Shown: positions 35,839 to 44,916 of the stretch, one piece after another
How positions within the stretch are numbered: position 1 is the stretch's first letter
Layout: each line of letters opens with the position of its first letter
Origin: an uncultured Clostridia bacterium
Lineage (GTDB): Bacteria; Bacillota; Clostridia; Oscillospirales; Acutalibacteraceae
Reading direction: 5' to 3'
Assembly: GCA_947589575.1 (NCBI GenBank)
Contig: CANQBM010000002.1
Location: forward strand, 186,001-250,000
Length of the DNA stretch: 64,000 nucleotides
Program-made: the position numbers and the translations under genes
The notes under the pieces: model-generated
The model's input: the letters and a program-made list of their open reading frames with translations, nothing else
Told to the model about the DNA's origin: nothing
The model's database searches: none

Positions 35839-35970
35839 CTAAATTGCAGTGCCATCAACATCATCCAGCAATTCATCTTTCTTAACATCAGGAAATTTAC
35901 TTTCAAACAAATTTAAAGCCCTATTAAAGATTTCATCATCTGCATACGGCAAAATTGTATAATCAAACAT
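35839..35970 (-). CDS. Small unidentified ORF (43 codons)
   Basis: Begins MFDYTILPYADDEIFNRA after AGGGGA and ends with an acidic stretch. It is hydrophilic and was not recognised. It lies in a 640-base stretch without ordinary genes between the SOD-like gene and ssrA, so it may be a remnant. Confidence 0.35.
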   Translation of the reverse strand: MFDYTILPYADDEIFNRALNLFESKFPDVKKDELLDDVDGTAI

Positions 35971-36019
35971 TCAATCCCCTACTTATAAACTAAAAGAATT
36001 ATTGACATCTTTATCTGTT

Positions 36020-36217
36020 TTAGTCGCTGTTTTTCAAGTGCTTTGCCTGTACTTTGTATTTGTTATTATTATCCAAATTCATTGTGACTCCGTCTTGGAG
36101 CATTTTCAAGTATTTTTCTTTAAACTCTGCATAATTCTTGCATTCAATAATATTGCCTGTAATGCCTTCCCTGCGGTACTGACTGCCGTCCTTTAAAACA
36201 CAGGTGAATAACGGCGA
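36020..36217 (-). pseudogene. Fragment of an unidentified gene
   Basis: An open frame of 65 codons with no usable start codon at its head (a stop lies immediately before) reads as ordinary protein (YRREGITGNIIECKNYAEF, then MLQDGVTMNLDN). An ATG in another frame at 36228 would join it with a one-base shift in the AAAGG run, which suggests a frameshifted gene. Rest of 35694-36280: AT-rich, nothing else recognised. Confidence 0.4.
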
Positions 36218-36280
36218 TTAACATTTTCTGTTACCCAATGTGTAGTTTTATGTAGTTAATAATAAGTTTCTAAAAATAAA

Positions 36281-36325
36281 GAAACCTGCATAAATCCTCA
36301 TTTTCAGCGGTTTTATGCAGGTTTC
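36281..36325 (-). terminator. Intrinsic terminator of ssrA
   Basis: A perfect 14-bp stem (GAAACCTGCATAAA / TTTATGCAGGTTTC) with a 17-base loop lies just after the tmRNA CCA end, with TTTATTTTT following on the minus strand. Confidence 0.9.
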
Positions 36326-36332
36326 AAAAGCG

Positions 36333-36684
36333 TGGTGGAGGTGGCGAGAATCGAACCCGCGTCCAAAATCATCTTACCAAGGGCTCTACGAGTGTAGTTT
36401 GTCTTTTTGGATTCCCCTCAGCTGACGGCGGCAAACAGCCTTCAGCCTACGGTATTCTCTAATACCTGATGAGAGCCGAGAAACTCACTCATTCATGTCC
36501 GCCACTAAATCGACGCTCTGCATACAGCCGTGGCGCTCCGTATGAGAACGCAAGCCGCTAATTAAGCGGCAAGAGCAACTGATTCGTTTTTGTCAGTTAA
36601 TTTTAAAGTGTTACTTTTAAAGTGGTGCAACTCCACTACCCGCTGACCAAGGCTCAACAACCCTGTCGAAATCCTTTCACCCCC
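36333..36684 (-). ncRNA. ssrA: Transfer-messenger RNA
   Basis: Rescues stalled ribosomes with SmpB. The acceptor stem pairs GGGGGTG at the 5' end with CACCTCC, then A and an encoded CCA. The T arm (GGACGCGGGTTCGATTC) and the 5' GGATTTCGACAGGG are diagnostic. The tag frame ends TDKNESVALAA followed by TAA. 352 bases. It lies directly downstream of smpB, as in many Clostridia. Confidence 0.97.
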
Positions 36685-36702
36685 ATATGATAGGCTGAAA
36701 GA

Positions 36703-37167
36703 TTAATGATAATTTTCTTTAATTGTTCTTTGAATCTGTCTGTCGGAATCCTTTTTTGCCTGAACAGCCCGCTTATCGTAAAGCTTTTTACCTCTGCAAA
36801 GCCCGATCTCAAGCTTTGCTCTGCCGTTAGATAAATACAGACTGAGCGGAACGATTGATAAACCCTGCTGCTGTGACTGTCCGAAAAGCTTCATAATCTC
36901 TCTTTTGTGGAGCAGAAGCCTTTTCTTACGCATAGGGTCACGGTTAAATCGGTTACCCATTTCATAAGGCGAAATGTGCATACCGATAACAAACATTTCC
37001 CCGTTGTCAACTGAGCAAAAGCTGTCCTTTAAGTTTACTCTGCCGTTTCTGATTGATTTAATCTCTGTACCGAAAAGCTCAATTCCCGCCTCGTATGTTT
37101 CAAGAACAAAATAATCGTGATAGGCTTTTTTATTATTTGCAATTACCTGCTTTTTATTCCTGTTCAA
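36703..37167 (-). CDS. smpB: SsrA-binding protein SmpB
   Basis: Binds tmRNA and takes it to the ribosome. Family core: NNKKAYHDYFVLETYEAGIEL, GTEIKSIRNGRVNLKDSF, and KLEIGLCRGKKLYDKR. The start is taken as the TTG at 37167, six bases after AGGGGTG; a GTG three codons earlier overlaps that site. About 154 residues, ending with the basic tail. ssrA follows within 20 bases. Confidence 0.95.
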   Translation of the reverse strand: MNRNKKQVIANNKKAYHDYFVLETYEAGIELFGTEIKSIRNGRVNLKDSFCSVDNGEMFVIGMHISPYEMGNRFNRDPMRKKRLLLHKREIMKLFGQSQQQGLSIVPLSLYLSNGRAKLEIGLCRGKKLYDKRAVQAKKDSDRQIQRTIKENYH

Positions 37168-37185
37168 GTCTATCACCCCTTAATC

Positions 37186-37785
37186 CTAAATCAGACTCCT
37201 GCCTTCAAGTGCGCGTGAAAGCGTCACCTCGTCAGCGTATTCCAAATCGGCGCCGACAGGAACTCCGTACGCAAGCCTGCTGACAGTAATGCCCATAGGT
37301 TTTAAAAGCCTGCTTATATACATAGCCGTCGCCTCACCCTCAACCGTCGGATTGGTTGCCATAATTACCTCCTCGACCGTATCGTCATTAAGCCTCGCAA
37401 TAAGCTCTTTTATCCTTATCTGGTCAGGACCTATATTATCAATAGGTGAAATTGCACCGTGCAAAACATGATAAGTTCCATTGTATTCATGGGTACGCTC
37501 AATGGCGGCTACATCACGGGGATCCTCAACAACACATATGACGCTCTTATCCCTTGTATTGCTTTTGCAAATCGGGCAGAGCTCATCATCCGCAAGGTCA
37601 CAGCAAATTCTGCACTGCTTAATCTTGGTATGAGCATCGGTTATAGCCTGAGCAAAATCCCTCGCCTCAGCATCGGAAAGTCCGAGAACATAAAAGGCCA
37701 TACGCTGCGCGGTTTTATGACCTATCCCCTGCATACGCTCAAACTGGTCTATTAAGTTTTGAAGTGGTGCAAGATTGAATGCCAT
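37186..37785 (-). CDS. recR: Recombination protein RecR
   Basis: Clamp-like partner of RecF/RecO in gap repair. Helix-hairpin-helix region ([15 protein letters not shown]), four-Cys zinc motif ([16 protein letters not shown]), Toprim ([16 protein letters not shown]) and a C-terminal [17 protein letters not shown] segment. 199 residues. Placed after ybaB and dnaX in the usual order, about 110 bases from ybaB. Confidence 0.97.
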   Translation of the reverse strand: MAFNLAPLQNLIDQFERMQGIGHKTAQRMAFYVLGLSDAEARDFAQAITDAHTKIKQCRICCDLADDELCPICKSNTRDKSVICVVEDPRDVAAIERTHEYNGTYHVLHGAISPIDNIGPDQIRIKELIARLNDDTVEEVIMATNPTVEGEATAMYISRLLKPMGITVSRLAYGVPVGADLEYADEVTLSRALEGRSLI

Positions 37786-37894
37786 AATAACCTCGATTTA
37801 TAATGTAAATAAATTCAGACAGTAAAAACATAAAAATAATATGTTACATGGTAAAATTTTGACAACAACAAAATATAGAGTCAAAAGACATATT

Positions 37895-38239
37895 TTAAAG
37901 ACCCGGGATATTTAACCCTCCGGTAACCTTTTCAAGCTCCCTTTCGGATTCCTCGTCAATCTGACGCATTGCCTCGTTAAACGCGGCAACGAGCATATCC
38001 TCAAGCATTTCAACATCATCGGGGTCAACAACCTCCGGATTAATACCTATTGCCTTTACCTCGTGATTACCCTTAACAGTAATTTCTACCATACCGCCGC
38101 CTGATGAAACAACATACTCCTTTTCCTCAAGCTCGGCTTTTTTTTCCTCAATATTTTCCTGCATTTTCTGAGCCTGGCGGAGCATACTCTGCATATTCTG
38201 CGGTCCGCCGCCCATTCCCTTTGGAAGTCTTGCTTTCAT
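37895..38239 (-). CDS. YbaB/EbfC nucleoid-associated protein
   Basis: Small DNA-binding protein. Segments MLRQAQKMQENIEEKKAEL, VTVKGNHEVKAIGINPEVVDP-like core and MLVAAFNEAMRQIDEES identify it. 114 residues. It follows dnaX by 17 bases; the dnaX-ybaB-recR order is conserved across bacteria. Confidence 0.95.
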   Translation of the reverse strand: MKARLPKGMGGGPQNMQSMLRQAQKMQENIEEKKAELEEKEYVVSSGGGMVEITVKGNHEVKAIGINPEVVDPDDVEMLEDMLVAAFNEAMRQIDEESERELEKVTGGLNIPGL

Positions 38240-38256
38240 AAATTAAATTCTCCTGT

Positions 38257-39927
38257 TTATTTAAAATTTATTTTAATATTATCTTGTGCCTTATTTATTA
38301 AGTCCTCAAGCAAATCACGTTTTTGAGAAGAGCCGGCTTTCGGCTTGCTGACGGCAATTTTATATGGCTGACCTGTAATTTCATAGACCGCCTGCTTGAT
38401 TGCTTTCAGATGCGTTGGTATCTGAATGAACTGCTTGATAGTCGGATTTGTACTGTCGATAACAAAACGACCGCTGTCAAAATGGGCGCCGGCACCGCTC
38501 AGAACACCGAAAAGGGCAATATCTTTTTTGTGAATAATATCAAGAAACTCTGCCCACTGTTCAAACTCACTGACACCTTCCCGCGTTTGCGCCGCCGATT
38601 CGGCAGGCATAGGCTGTGATACGGGAACAGCCTCCTGCGAGGGAGGATTTTCATTTTCCGTGCTTTCGGTATCTCCACTTTCCCTATTATCATTATTCAA
38701 AACCAAATTTTTCTGTGCAGGCTGTTCCTGCTTTGGTTTATCATCAGACATCTGAATAACGGGAATTGAAACAGCACTGTTTGCGGTCTTTAATGTTCTT
38801 TCAAGCTGTGAAATCCGTTCAAGCACCGCCTCCTGTGAGGTATCAAGCTTCGGCTCGCAAAGCTTGACGAATGACATTTCCATTTCAATTCTCGAATTTG
38901 CTCCCGCTTTAATTTTAGTAAGTGTGCTCTGGAACAAATCAAGGTTGAAAATTACATTTTCAAGAGTGAACTGCTTTGCGCTGTCAACTATAGAATTGTA
39001 CTCATCATCTGTACAAATTATAAGATCACGGCTTTTTTTAACGGTTTTAACAATAAGAAAATTTCTGAAATGATTAATCATTTCAACGCAAAGACGTTCC
39101 ATATCATAACTGTTTTGATAAAGCTCTGATATTAGTTGCATAGCAAAAGCGCTGTCCCTGCCGGCAATACAGCCGCTCAATTTATAAAGCGCCTCGCTGC
39201 CCGCGAGGCCTGCAACCTGCGACACAAGTTTTGAATCAATATTTTTATTTCTGCTGCCGCACTGGTCTAAAATTGAAAGTCCGTCCCGCAGCGCGCCGTC
39301 GGCAATTCTCGCGATAAGAGCAGCCGCGTCATCTTCAAGCGTCATTCCCTCAAGGCACGCAACCTCCTTAAGTCTTACCGCCATGGTTTCAGGCTGAATA
39401 CGTTTGAAATCAAACCGCTGGCAACGTGAAAGGATAGTCGCGGGGAGCTTATGCACCTCGGTCGTTGCAAGAATAAATATAACATGGGCAGGCGGTTCTT
39501 CAAGAGTTTTCAAAAGCGCGTTGAACGCTCCCGATGAAAGCATATGAACCTCGTCAATAATGTAAACTCTGTAACGGCCGCGTGACGGAGTATAATTTGC
39601 CGCCTCACGCAGATCACGGATATTATCAACACCGTTATTTGACGCAGCGTCAATTTCAACAACATCATAGATTATACCGTTGTCAAGTCCCTTGCAAACC
39701 TCACATTCATTACATGGCTCTCCGTCTGATGAATTTTCACAGTTGACAGCTTTGGCAAGTATCTTCGCGCAGGTGGTTTTGCCCGTACCGCGCGAGCCTG
39801 TAAAAAGATAAGCGTGAGAAATTCTGTTTTCCTTAATCTCATTTTTAAGCGTAGAGATAACATGATCTTGTCCGTATACGTCTGAAAATTTTTTAGGTCT
39901 GTATTTTCTGTATAAAACCTGATACAT
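38257..39927 (-). CDS. dnaX: DNA polymerase III subunits gamma and tau
   Basis: Clamp-loader ATPase. Walker A GSRGTGKTTCAK, zinc module with four Cys (CENSS...CNEC..C), DEVHML Walker B, sensor ATTEVHKLPATILSRCQRF, then domain III and a Gln/Glu/Ser-rich linker before the C-terminal tau domain. 556 residues. AGGAGG precedes the start. The SRP RNA gene lies just upstream. Confidence 0.96.
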   Translation of the reverse strand: MYQVLYRKYRPKKFSDVYGQDHVISTLKNEIKENRISHAYLFTGSRGTGKTTCAKILAKAVNCENSSDGEPCNECEVCKGLDNGIIYDVVEIDAASNNGVDNIRDLREAANYTPSRGRYRVYIIDEVHMLSSGAFNALLKTLEEPPAHVIFILATTEVHKLPATILSRCQRFDFKRIQPETMAVRLKEVACLEGMTLEDDAAALIARIADGALRDGLSILDQCGSRNKNIDSKLVSQVAGLAGSEALYKLSGCIAGRDSAFAMQLISELYQNSYDMERLCVEMINHFRNFLIVKTVKKSRDLIICTDDEYNSIVDSAKQFTLENVIFNLDLFQSTLTKIKAGANSRIEMEMSFVKLCEPKLDTSQEAVLERISQLERTLKTANSAVSIPVIQMSDDKPKQEQPAQKNLVLNNDNRESGDTESTENENPPSQEAVPVSQPMPAESAAQTREGVSEFEQWAEFLDIIHKKDIALFGVLSGAGAHFDSGRFVIDSTNPTIKQFIQIPTHLKAIKQAVYEITGQPYKIAVSKPKAGSSQKRDLLEDLINKAQDNIKINFK

Positions 39928-39984
39928 AAATTTGTTACCTCCTTAATCAACTGTTCTCTGTCTCAGACAATTAAAAGGCAGAAG

Positions 39985-40124
39985 CTGCTTATTTCATAAT
40001 GTAACGCACAGACTTGTCTGCGGCACACAGAATAATCCACTTATTGCTGCTCGGTTCCCCGCCTGACAAGGTTCGTAGCACTCCGTTGCACAGGGCCCAT
40101 ACGCTACATTATGAAATAAGGACA
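39985..40124 (-). ncRNA. ffs: Signal recognition particle RNA
   Basis: The S-domain core GTCAGGCGGGGAACCGAGCAGC is the SRP RNA signature. A GGGCCCTGTGCAACGG stretch precedes it. A 15-bp terminal helix joins the ends (TTATTTCATAATGTA with TACATTATGAAATAA), so the ends are set at that helix. It lies upstream of dnaX, a common place in Firmicutes. Confidence 0.9.
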
Positions 40125-40163
40125 AAACCCCTACCTTTTCGCTTTTGATATTATACTATATTA

Positions 40164-40670
40164 TTAATCAGAAATCAAGACCTTTTCAATCACGCCGTAA
40201 TAAATAAAGTGAAAATCATTTTCCGGATAACATTCATTGATGATTGAAGTATCTGTAAACTCCTCCGGTCTGAATCTGCTTTTAGCCGCCTTTCTGCAAA
40301 CAAGCACAATTTGCGCCTCTTTAAAATACGGAGCCTTTTCATCAAAACAAGGTGTAATACCGCACTCCTTTGCCTTATCAATATCTCTTCCGCTTTTAGA
40401 GCCGCAGACGCCATGAATTTTCTTTTTATCCTCCGGTTTAAAAAAACTCAAAGTAAAATAATCGTTAGTATTCATAAATTCTTCAGTATATCTTTGGGGG
40501 CGGATATAAACAGTTGCCATATCCTTTCCCCAAAGTTCACCGACAGCGCCCCACGATACAGTCATCATATTAAACGAATCACTGTTTCCCGCTGTAACAA
40601 GCCCCCAGCGGTTTTTTAAAAGGTCAACAACATTATCCTTAACCTGTGTAAATTCAACTTCATTAAACAT
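40164..40670 (-). CDS. Flavin reductase-like (FMN-binding split-barrel) protein
   Basis: Small flavoprotein of the flavin-reductase-like family. NRWGLVTAGN, FNMMTVSWGAVGELWGK and YIRPQRYTEEFM with FTLSFF match the FMN-binding barrel. 168 residues. Probably an FMN-dependent reductase; no neighbour suggests a substrate. GAGGTGA precedes the ATG. Confidence 0.85.
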   Translation of the reverse strand: MFNEVEFTQVKDNVVDLLKNRWGLVTAGNSDSFNMMTVSWGAVGELWGKDMATVYIRPQRYTEEFMNTNDYFTLSFFKPEDKKKIHGVCGSKSGRDIDKAKECGITPCFDEKAPYFKEAQIVLVCRKAAKSRFRPEEFTDTSIINECYPENDFHFIYYGVIEKVLISD

Positions 40671-40730
40671 AAAATCACCTCATATAAAGCTAAAGGATAG
40701 TGAAATACACTACCCCTTTAAACATTTTAA

Positions 40731-41057
40731 TTATTTTATAAACTTAACAATTTCAAGCGCTGCGTTAACATCACCATCGACCTTAAGTTTACCTGTCGTA
40801 AATGCGATAACAGGATCAAGCTTGCCGTTTATAAGCTTAATAAAATTAGTTGCATTCATTGTAAGAATAGCGTTTCTGTCATAATACTCATAAGGCTCAA
40901 CATGAACCTCGCCATCCTTGATTTCAATGTAAAAGATACCCTCAACCTTACCTATGAGATTAATCTGAAAAGCAAGCGTACCCTGTACAGATGATACATC
41001 AACATTATAAAACTTTTTTCTTGCTGCCTGAACAACAGACTCATATGTCATAGCCAT
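40731..41057 (-). CDS. SCP2 sterol-binding-fold protein
   Basis: A 108-residue protein matching the SCP2 lipid-binding fold: FQINLIGKVEGIFYIEIKDGEV, then ATNFIKLINGKLDPVIAFTTGKLKVDGD and a final helix. Such stand-alone proteins in Clostridia bind hydrophobic ligands; the ligand here is unknown. GGAGG before the start. Confidence 0.85.
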   Translation of the reverse strand: MAMTYESVVQAARKKFYNVDVSSVQGTLAFQINLIGKVEGIFYIEIKDGEVHVEPYEYYDRNAILTMNATNFIKLINGKLDPVIAFTTGKLKVDGDVNAALEIVKFIK

Positions 41058-41156
41058 TTGAATTACCTCCGTAAACCATTATAATTTTATTACAGGTAAA
41101 TTATAACATATAAGGTAAAATTTATCAAGACAATTCATTTGACAATATTCGCTGTT

Positions 41157-41510
41157 CTATTTATCTTTAGGCTTACAAATCATTGCAACAATAAGGCCGC
41201 TTAAAAGCGCGACTGTTACACCGGCAGCGCAGGCGGTAAACCCTCCCGTAACTACTCCTAAAAAGCCGTCCTTTTGTATAGCCTCTTTAACTCCTTTAGC
41301 AAGCGCATTTCCAAAACCTGTCAAAGGAACGGTTGCGCCTGCTCCCGCAAAATCAACAAGCGGCTGATAAACACCGAGACCGCCGAGAAGAACGCCGAGA
41401 CAGACAAATAAAACAAGTATTCTGGCAGGTGTCATTTTCGTTAAATCAATCAAAAGCTGACCTATAACGCAAATAATTCCGCCGACGAGAAACGCCTTTA
41501 AAAACATCAT
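41157..41510 (-). CDS. spoVAE: Stage V sporulation protein AE
   Basis: Membrane component of the SpoVA complex, which moves dipicolinate into the developing spore. Three to four helices with the family segments GGIICVIGQLLIDLTKMTPARILV, VYQPLVDFAGAGATVPLTGFG and GFTACAAGVTVALLSGLIVA. 117 residues. spoVAC and spoVAD are not beside it, unlike the common spoVA operon. Sigma-G control is expected but no promoter was identified with confidence. Confidence 0.9.
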   Translation of the reverse strand: MMFLKAFLVGGIICVIGQLLIDLTKMTPARILVLFVCLGVLLGGLGVYQPLVDFAGAGATVPLTGFGNALAKGVKEAIQKDGFLGVVTGGFTACAAGVTVALLSGLIVAMICKPKDK

Positions 41511-41569
41511 AAAAAATCACCTGCTATCATTTTTTACAATAACAGGTGATTTATGCAAATTTTAAAAAA

Positions 41570-42826
41570 TTATTTTGAAGGCAGACCTTCCTTGTCGTAC
41601 ATACAAGCGACTTCGCACATAATCTCAATTCCCGCAGAGATTGCTTCAGGTCTCAGATTTTCGGGAGTGTCAAGGCGCGTGTGGTAATAACGTGGAGGAT
41701 CGGGATTCATAGCGGCAAAGCCTGTTGCCTTAATTCCTTTTTGCGTAAATGCGGCTGCGTCACTGCCGCCTATGTAAATTGATTCAAATGACAAATCAAA
41801 TCCGCAGTTTGCGGCAGCATTCTTAACAAGGTATTTAACGCCCCAGTCATGCTGAACCGTTCCGGAAAGGTCACGGTCATATACTGCCATATCCTCTAAA
41901 TCACGGAAAGTGTCAAGAGCAATAACCGCAGTAGGCAAATCCTTAAGTTCCTTCTCATGAGCCTTTACATACGCTTTAGCTCCTCGAAGTCCGGCCTCCT
42001 CAGAGCCTGAGCAAATCATAACAAGCTCTGTATTTTCAAATTCAATACCGGCCTCGGAAAGAGCCTTGATTGTACCCATACCGGTGTAACAGCCTGACAG
42101 GTTGTCTGACGCTCCCGGTACAGATTTAGTCCAGCTTTGGAAGAACAAAAATGCAAGCTCAAAAGGAATAAATACACAGCTGACAACAAAAAGAGCAATA
42201 AAAAATCCCTTTGCTTTTTCAATGTCCATCGCCGCGCCGCCCTTGCCTGCAATAATACATACAACTGCGAAAACCGTCTGAACAACAAGACCTACTACGG
42301 CAGGAATTTCAACAAAAAGCTTTGCCTGCAAACCGCCCATAAGATAATTCAATGTCCATTCAAACTGACTGTCCGAATGTCCTATCATAATAAGTCTTTG
42401 CTTAACCTCGCCCTTAGGACTTTTTGTTGCAATCATATTGTGCGATGTCTGCTTCGGAAAGAGAAAGTCGTCAAACTGCTTATACATCAAAAATTCAAAC
42501 AAAAGCGGAATAAACGCGAGCACACAGAGAACGAGCGCGGCAACGGGAGATGCAAACCAGTTCACAAATACCGACGCAACGCCGCATACAACCGTAAACG
42601 GTATAAAGCCCATAAAGCCCTGTCTGTGTAAGGTAAAGGATTCAATCTCTGTCTTGTCGCAGTAGTTTTTCATATCCTTTTCCATCCACTGCTGAGCACG
42701 GAGTTCCTCGGGTGAACCCGGTTTACGCGGACCTATTTTTTTACATATCTTTGTGATACCCTTTACGGCATATTCCGTGTTTTTCTGAATATCAATTTTT
42801 TCGGAATATTCCTTAGCAATTTTCAT
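41570..42826 (-). CDS. M28-family metallopeptidase with membrane segments
   Basis: Zinc aminopeptidase-like protein. Ligand motifs are IGHSDS, GASDNLSG, CSGSEEAGLRG, ALDTFRD and a final PPRYYHTRLDT. About four hydrophobic helices (near residues 70-125 and 190-235) interrupt the N-terminal half, so it is membrane-bound. The start at 42826 follows GGAGGAG; the frame extends 15 codons further without a site. About 418 residues. Natural substrate unknown. Confidence 0.83.
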   Translation of the reverse strand: MKIAKEYSEKIDIQKNTEYAVKGITKICKKIGPRKPGSPEELRAQQWMEKDMKNYCDKTEIESFTLHRQGFMGFIPFTVVCGVASVFVNWFASPVAALVLCVLAFIPLLFEFLMYKQFDDFLFPKQTSHNMIATKSPKGEVKQRLIMIGHSDSQFEWTLNYLMGGLQAKLFVEIPAVVGLVVQTVFAVVCIIAGKGGAAMDIEKAKGFFIALFVVSCVFIPFELAFLFFQSWTKSVPGASDNLSGCYTGMGTIKALSEAGIEFENTELVMICSGSEEAGLRGAKAYVKAHEKELKDLPTAVIALDTFRDLEDMAVYDRDLSGTVQHDWGVKYLVKNAAANCGFDLSFESIYIGGSDAAAFTQKGIKATGFAAMNPDPPRYYHTRLDTPENLRPEAISAGIEIMCEVACMYDKEGLPSK

Positions 42827-42896
42827 ATACTGCTCCTCCAAATTAATTATTGAGTTAATTGTATCATACAAAAGAGCTTATTGCAAGAAACATTTG

Positions 42897-44138
42897 TTAA
42901 TCCGATAAATGATGAATAAAAAGTCCCGAAAGGAGTTTAGGCTCAAACCATGTCGATTTGGGAGGCATAATGAGCCCCGCGTCGGCAATCGCCATCAAAT
43001 CATCAACAGTTGTTGGATACATAGCAAAAGCAAGCTGCATATCCGAGCCTGTTCTTTTCTCAAGTTCGTCTAATCCGCGAATGCCCCCGATAAAATCAAT
43101 TCTTTCATCATTTTTAGGATTAGTTATATTCAGTATCGGAGCAAGAACGTAATCCTGAAGAATTGACACATCAAGTCTTTTAACGGGGTCAAGATTATTA
43201 ATTATTTTATCCCTTGCCTCAAGACTGTACCACTGATTTTTAATTAGCATACCGAACGTGTGTTTTTTTTCAGGCTTGAATCTTCCGTTTTGTTTTGCAA
43301 CAATAAAATTGTCAGAAATCTTTTCAATAAATTCATCGGTGCTTAAACCGTTAAGATCCCTTACAACACGGTTATAATCCATTATTTCAAGCTGATCGTC
43401 GGGAAAAGCAACGGCAAGAAAAAAGTTAAATTCCTCCTCGCCCGTGTAATCAGGCTCAGCCTCTCTTCGCATCTGACCCACTTTTACGGCGGAAGCACAT
43501 CTGTGGTGTCCGTCGGCTATGTACATAGACGGCACGCTTTCAAAAAGTGCTGAAAGCTTTGATACAACAGCGCTGTCATCAACAACCCAAACAGTTTGCA
43601 AAACATCATCAGCCGTAAAATCATATGCAGGCTCATGACTGTCAATCCATTCATTAACAATATCGTTTATTTGATTGCTTTTTCGGTAGGTTAAAAAAAT
43701 CGGTCCTGTGTTTGCATTGCAAATATCAACATGGCGGATACGGTCAACCTCTTTTTTTGCCAGAGTATGCTCATGCTTTTTTATAACATTGTTTATATAA
43801 TCGTCAATCGATGCGCATCCTGCAATACCCGTCTGAGCTCTTCCGTTCATAATCTGCCTGTAGATATAAAAACATCTTGCCTTATCCTGCACCAAGTCGC
43901 CCTCAGTTTCAAGCTTCAAAAGATTTTGCTTTGCTTTTTCATAAACAGCATCGTCATAAATATCCGTACCTGTCGGCAAATCAATTTCAGCCTTATCCAC
44001 ATGGAGAAAGGAAAACGGATTATCCTTAACCATTTCCCTTGCCTCGTCACTGTTCATAACATCATACGGCAAAGCGGGTATCAGCGCCTGCTTGTCTACA
44101 GACGGTCTGAACGCCCTAAAGCTCCTAAATACCGCCAT
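42897..44138 (-). CDS. DUF1015 family protein
   Basis: Conserved protein of 413 residues, common in Clostridia and without a known function. Recognised by FRAFRPSVDKQALIPALPYDVM, ANTGPIFLTYR, YIADGHHRCASAVKVG and the C-terminal PTTVDDLMAIADAGLIMPPKST. The HHR motif and ADGHHRC stretch suggest a catalytic or nucleotide site. TAGGAGG precedes the start. It follows coaX by 13 bases. Confidence 0.88.
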   Translation of the reverse strand: MAVFRSFRAFRPSVDKQALIPALPYDVMNSDEAREMVKDNPFSFLHVDKAEIDLPTGTDIYDDAVYEKAKQNLLKLETEGDLVQDKARCFYIYRQIMNGRAQTGIAGCASIDDYINNVIKKHEHTLAKKEVDRIRHVDICNANTGPIFLTYRKSNQINDIVNEWIDSHEPAYDFTADDVLQTVWVVDDSAVVSKLSALFESVPSMYIADGHHRCASAVKVGQMRREAEPDYTGEEEFNFFLAVAFPDDQLEIMDYNRVVRDLNGLSTDEFIEKISDNFIVAKQNGRFKPEKKHTFGMLIKNQWYSLEARDKIINNLDPVKRLDVSILQDYVLAPILNITNPKNDERIDFIGGIRGLDELEKRTGSDMQLAFAMYPTTVDDLMAIADAGLIMPPKSTWFEPKLLSGLFIHHLSD

Positions 44139-44151
44139 TTTTCACATCCTC

Positions 44152-44916
44152 CTACTTGTTCTTTTCATATATCAGACGAAGTCCGTCAATAAGAAGATTT
44201 CTGTCAACGATAACATCGCTTTCACAATATTTTGCAATAACGCTGCCTAATCCGCCGGTGATAATTACAGTAGTCTTTTGTCCGAGCTCTGCCTCAAACC
44301 TTTTTATTAGACCATCTATCATAGCGGCTGCTCCGAAAACAGTACCGCTTCTCATTGAATCAACTGTATTTGCTCCGATAGCGCTGTCCGGCGCAATAAT
44401 CTCAATTTGGGGCAGCTGCGCCGTTGACGAGGTAAGCGCGTTCAATGCAGTTTTTACTCCGCACATGATCGCTCCGCCGAGAAACCGACCGTCAGCGTCA
44501 ATAACAGAAGCGGTCGTTGCAGTACCCAAATCAAAAAGAATTTGCGGACACGGGTATTTTGCAACGCTTGCAACGGCTCCCACAACCATATCAGCGCCTA
44601 ATTCAGCGGGATTATTAATTTTTATATTTAGTCCCGTTTTAACTCCCGGTCCCACAACTATGGGCTTTTTTCCTGTAATAATCAAAAGCGCCTTTGATAT
44701 TGTTCTGTTAAGCGGGGGCACAACTGACGAAAGCACACTGCCCTCAATATCATTTACATCTATATTACAGATTTTAAAAATACTATTGAATTTAATCGCG
44801 TACTCCTCGGCGGAATCCTCCGCCGCAGTGGAAAGACGGCACTCGTTAATAAGTTTTTCGCCTTCCAAAAAGCCTAAAACAATATTTGTGTTTCCGACAT
44901 CTATTGCAACAATCAT
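44152..44916 (-). CDS. coaX: Type III pantothenate kinase
   Basis: First step of CoA synthesis, phosphorylating pantothenate. ASKHA-fold motifs: IDVGNTNIVLGF, GADMVVGAVASV, FDLGTATTASVID and VIITGGLG. 254 residues. Its start overlaps the ECF gene stop by four bases, so it is coupled to a predicted vitamin transporter subunit. Confidence 0.95.
   Translation of the reverse strand: MIVAIDVGNTNIVLGFLEGEKLINECRLSTAAEDSAEEYAIKFNSIFKICNIDVNDIEGSVLSSVVPPLNRTISKALLIITGKKPIVVGPGVKTGLNIKINNPAELGADMVVGAVASVAKYPCPQILFDLGTATTASVIDADGRFLGGAIMCGVKTALNALTSSTAQLPQIEIIAPDSAIGANTVDSMRSGTVFGAAAMIDGLIKRFEAELGQKTTVIITGGLGSVIAKYCESDVIVDRNLLIDGLRLIYEKNK

Noticed and set aside
35700-35906. A 68-codon minus-strand frame
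   Set aside because: Ile/Met/Phe-rich, no ribosome site, overlaps a better small frame; looks like AT-rich noise.
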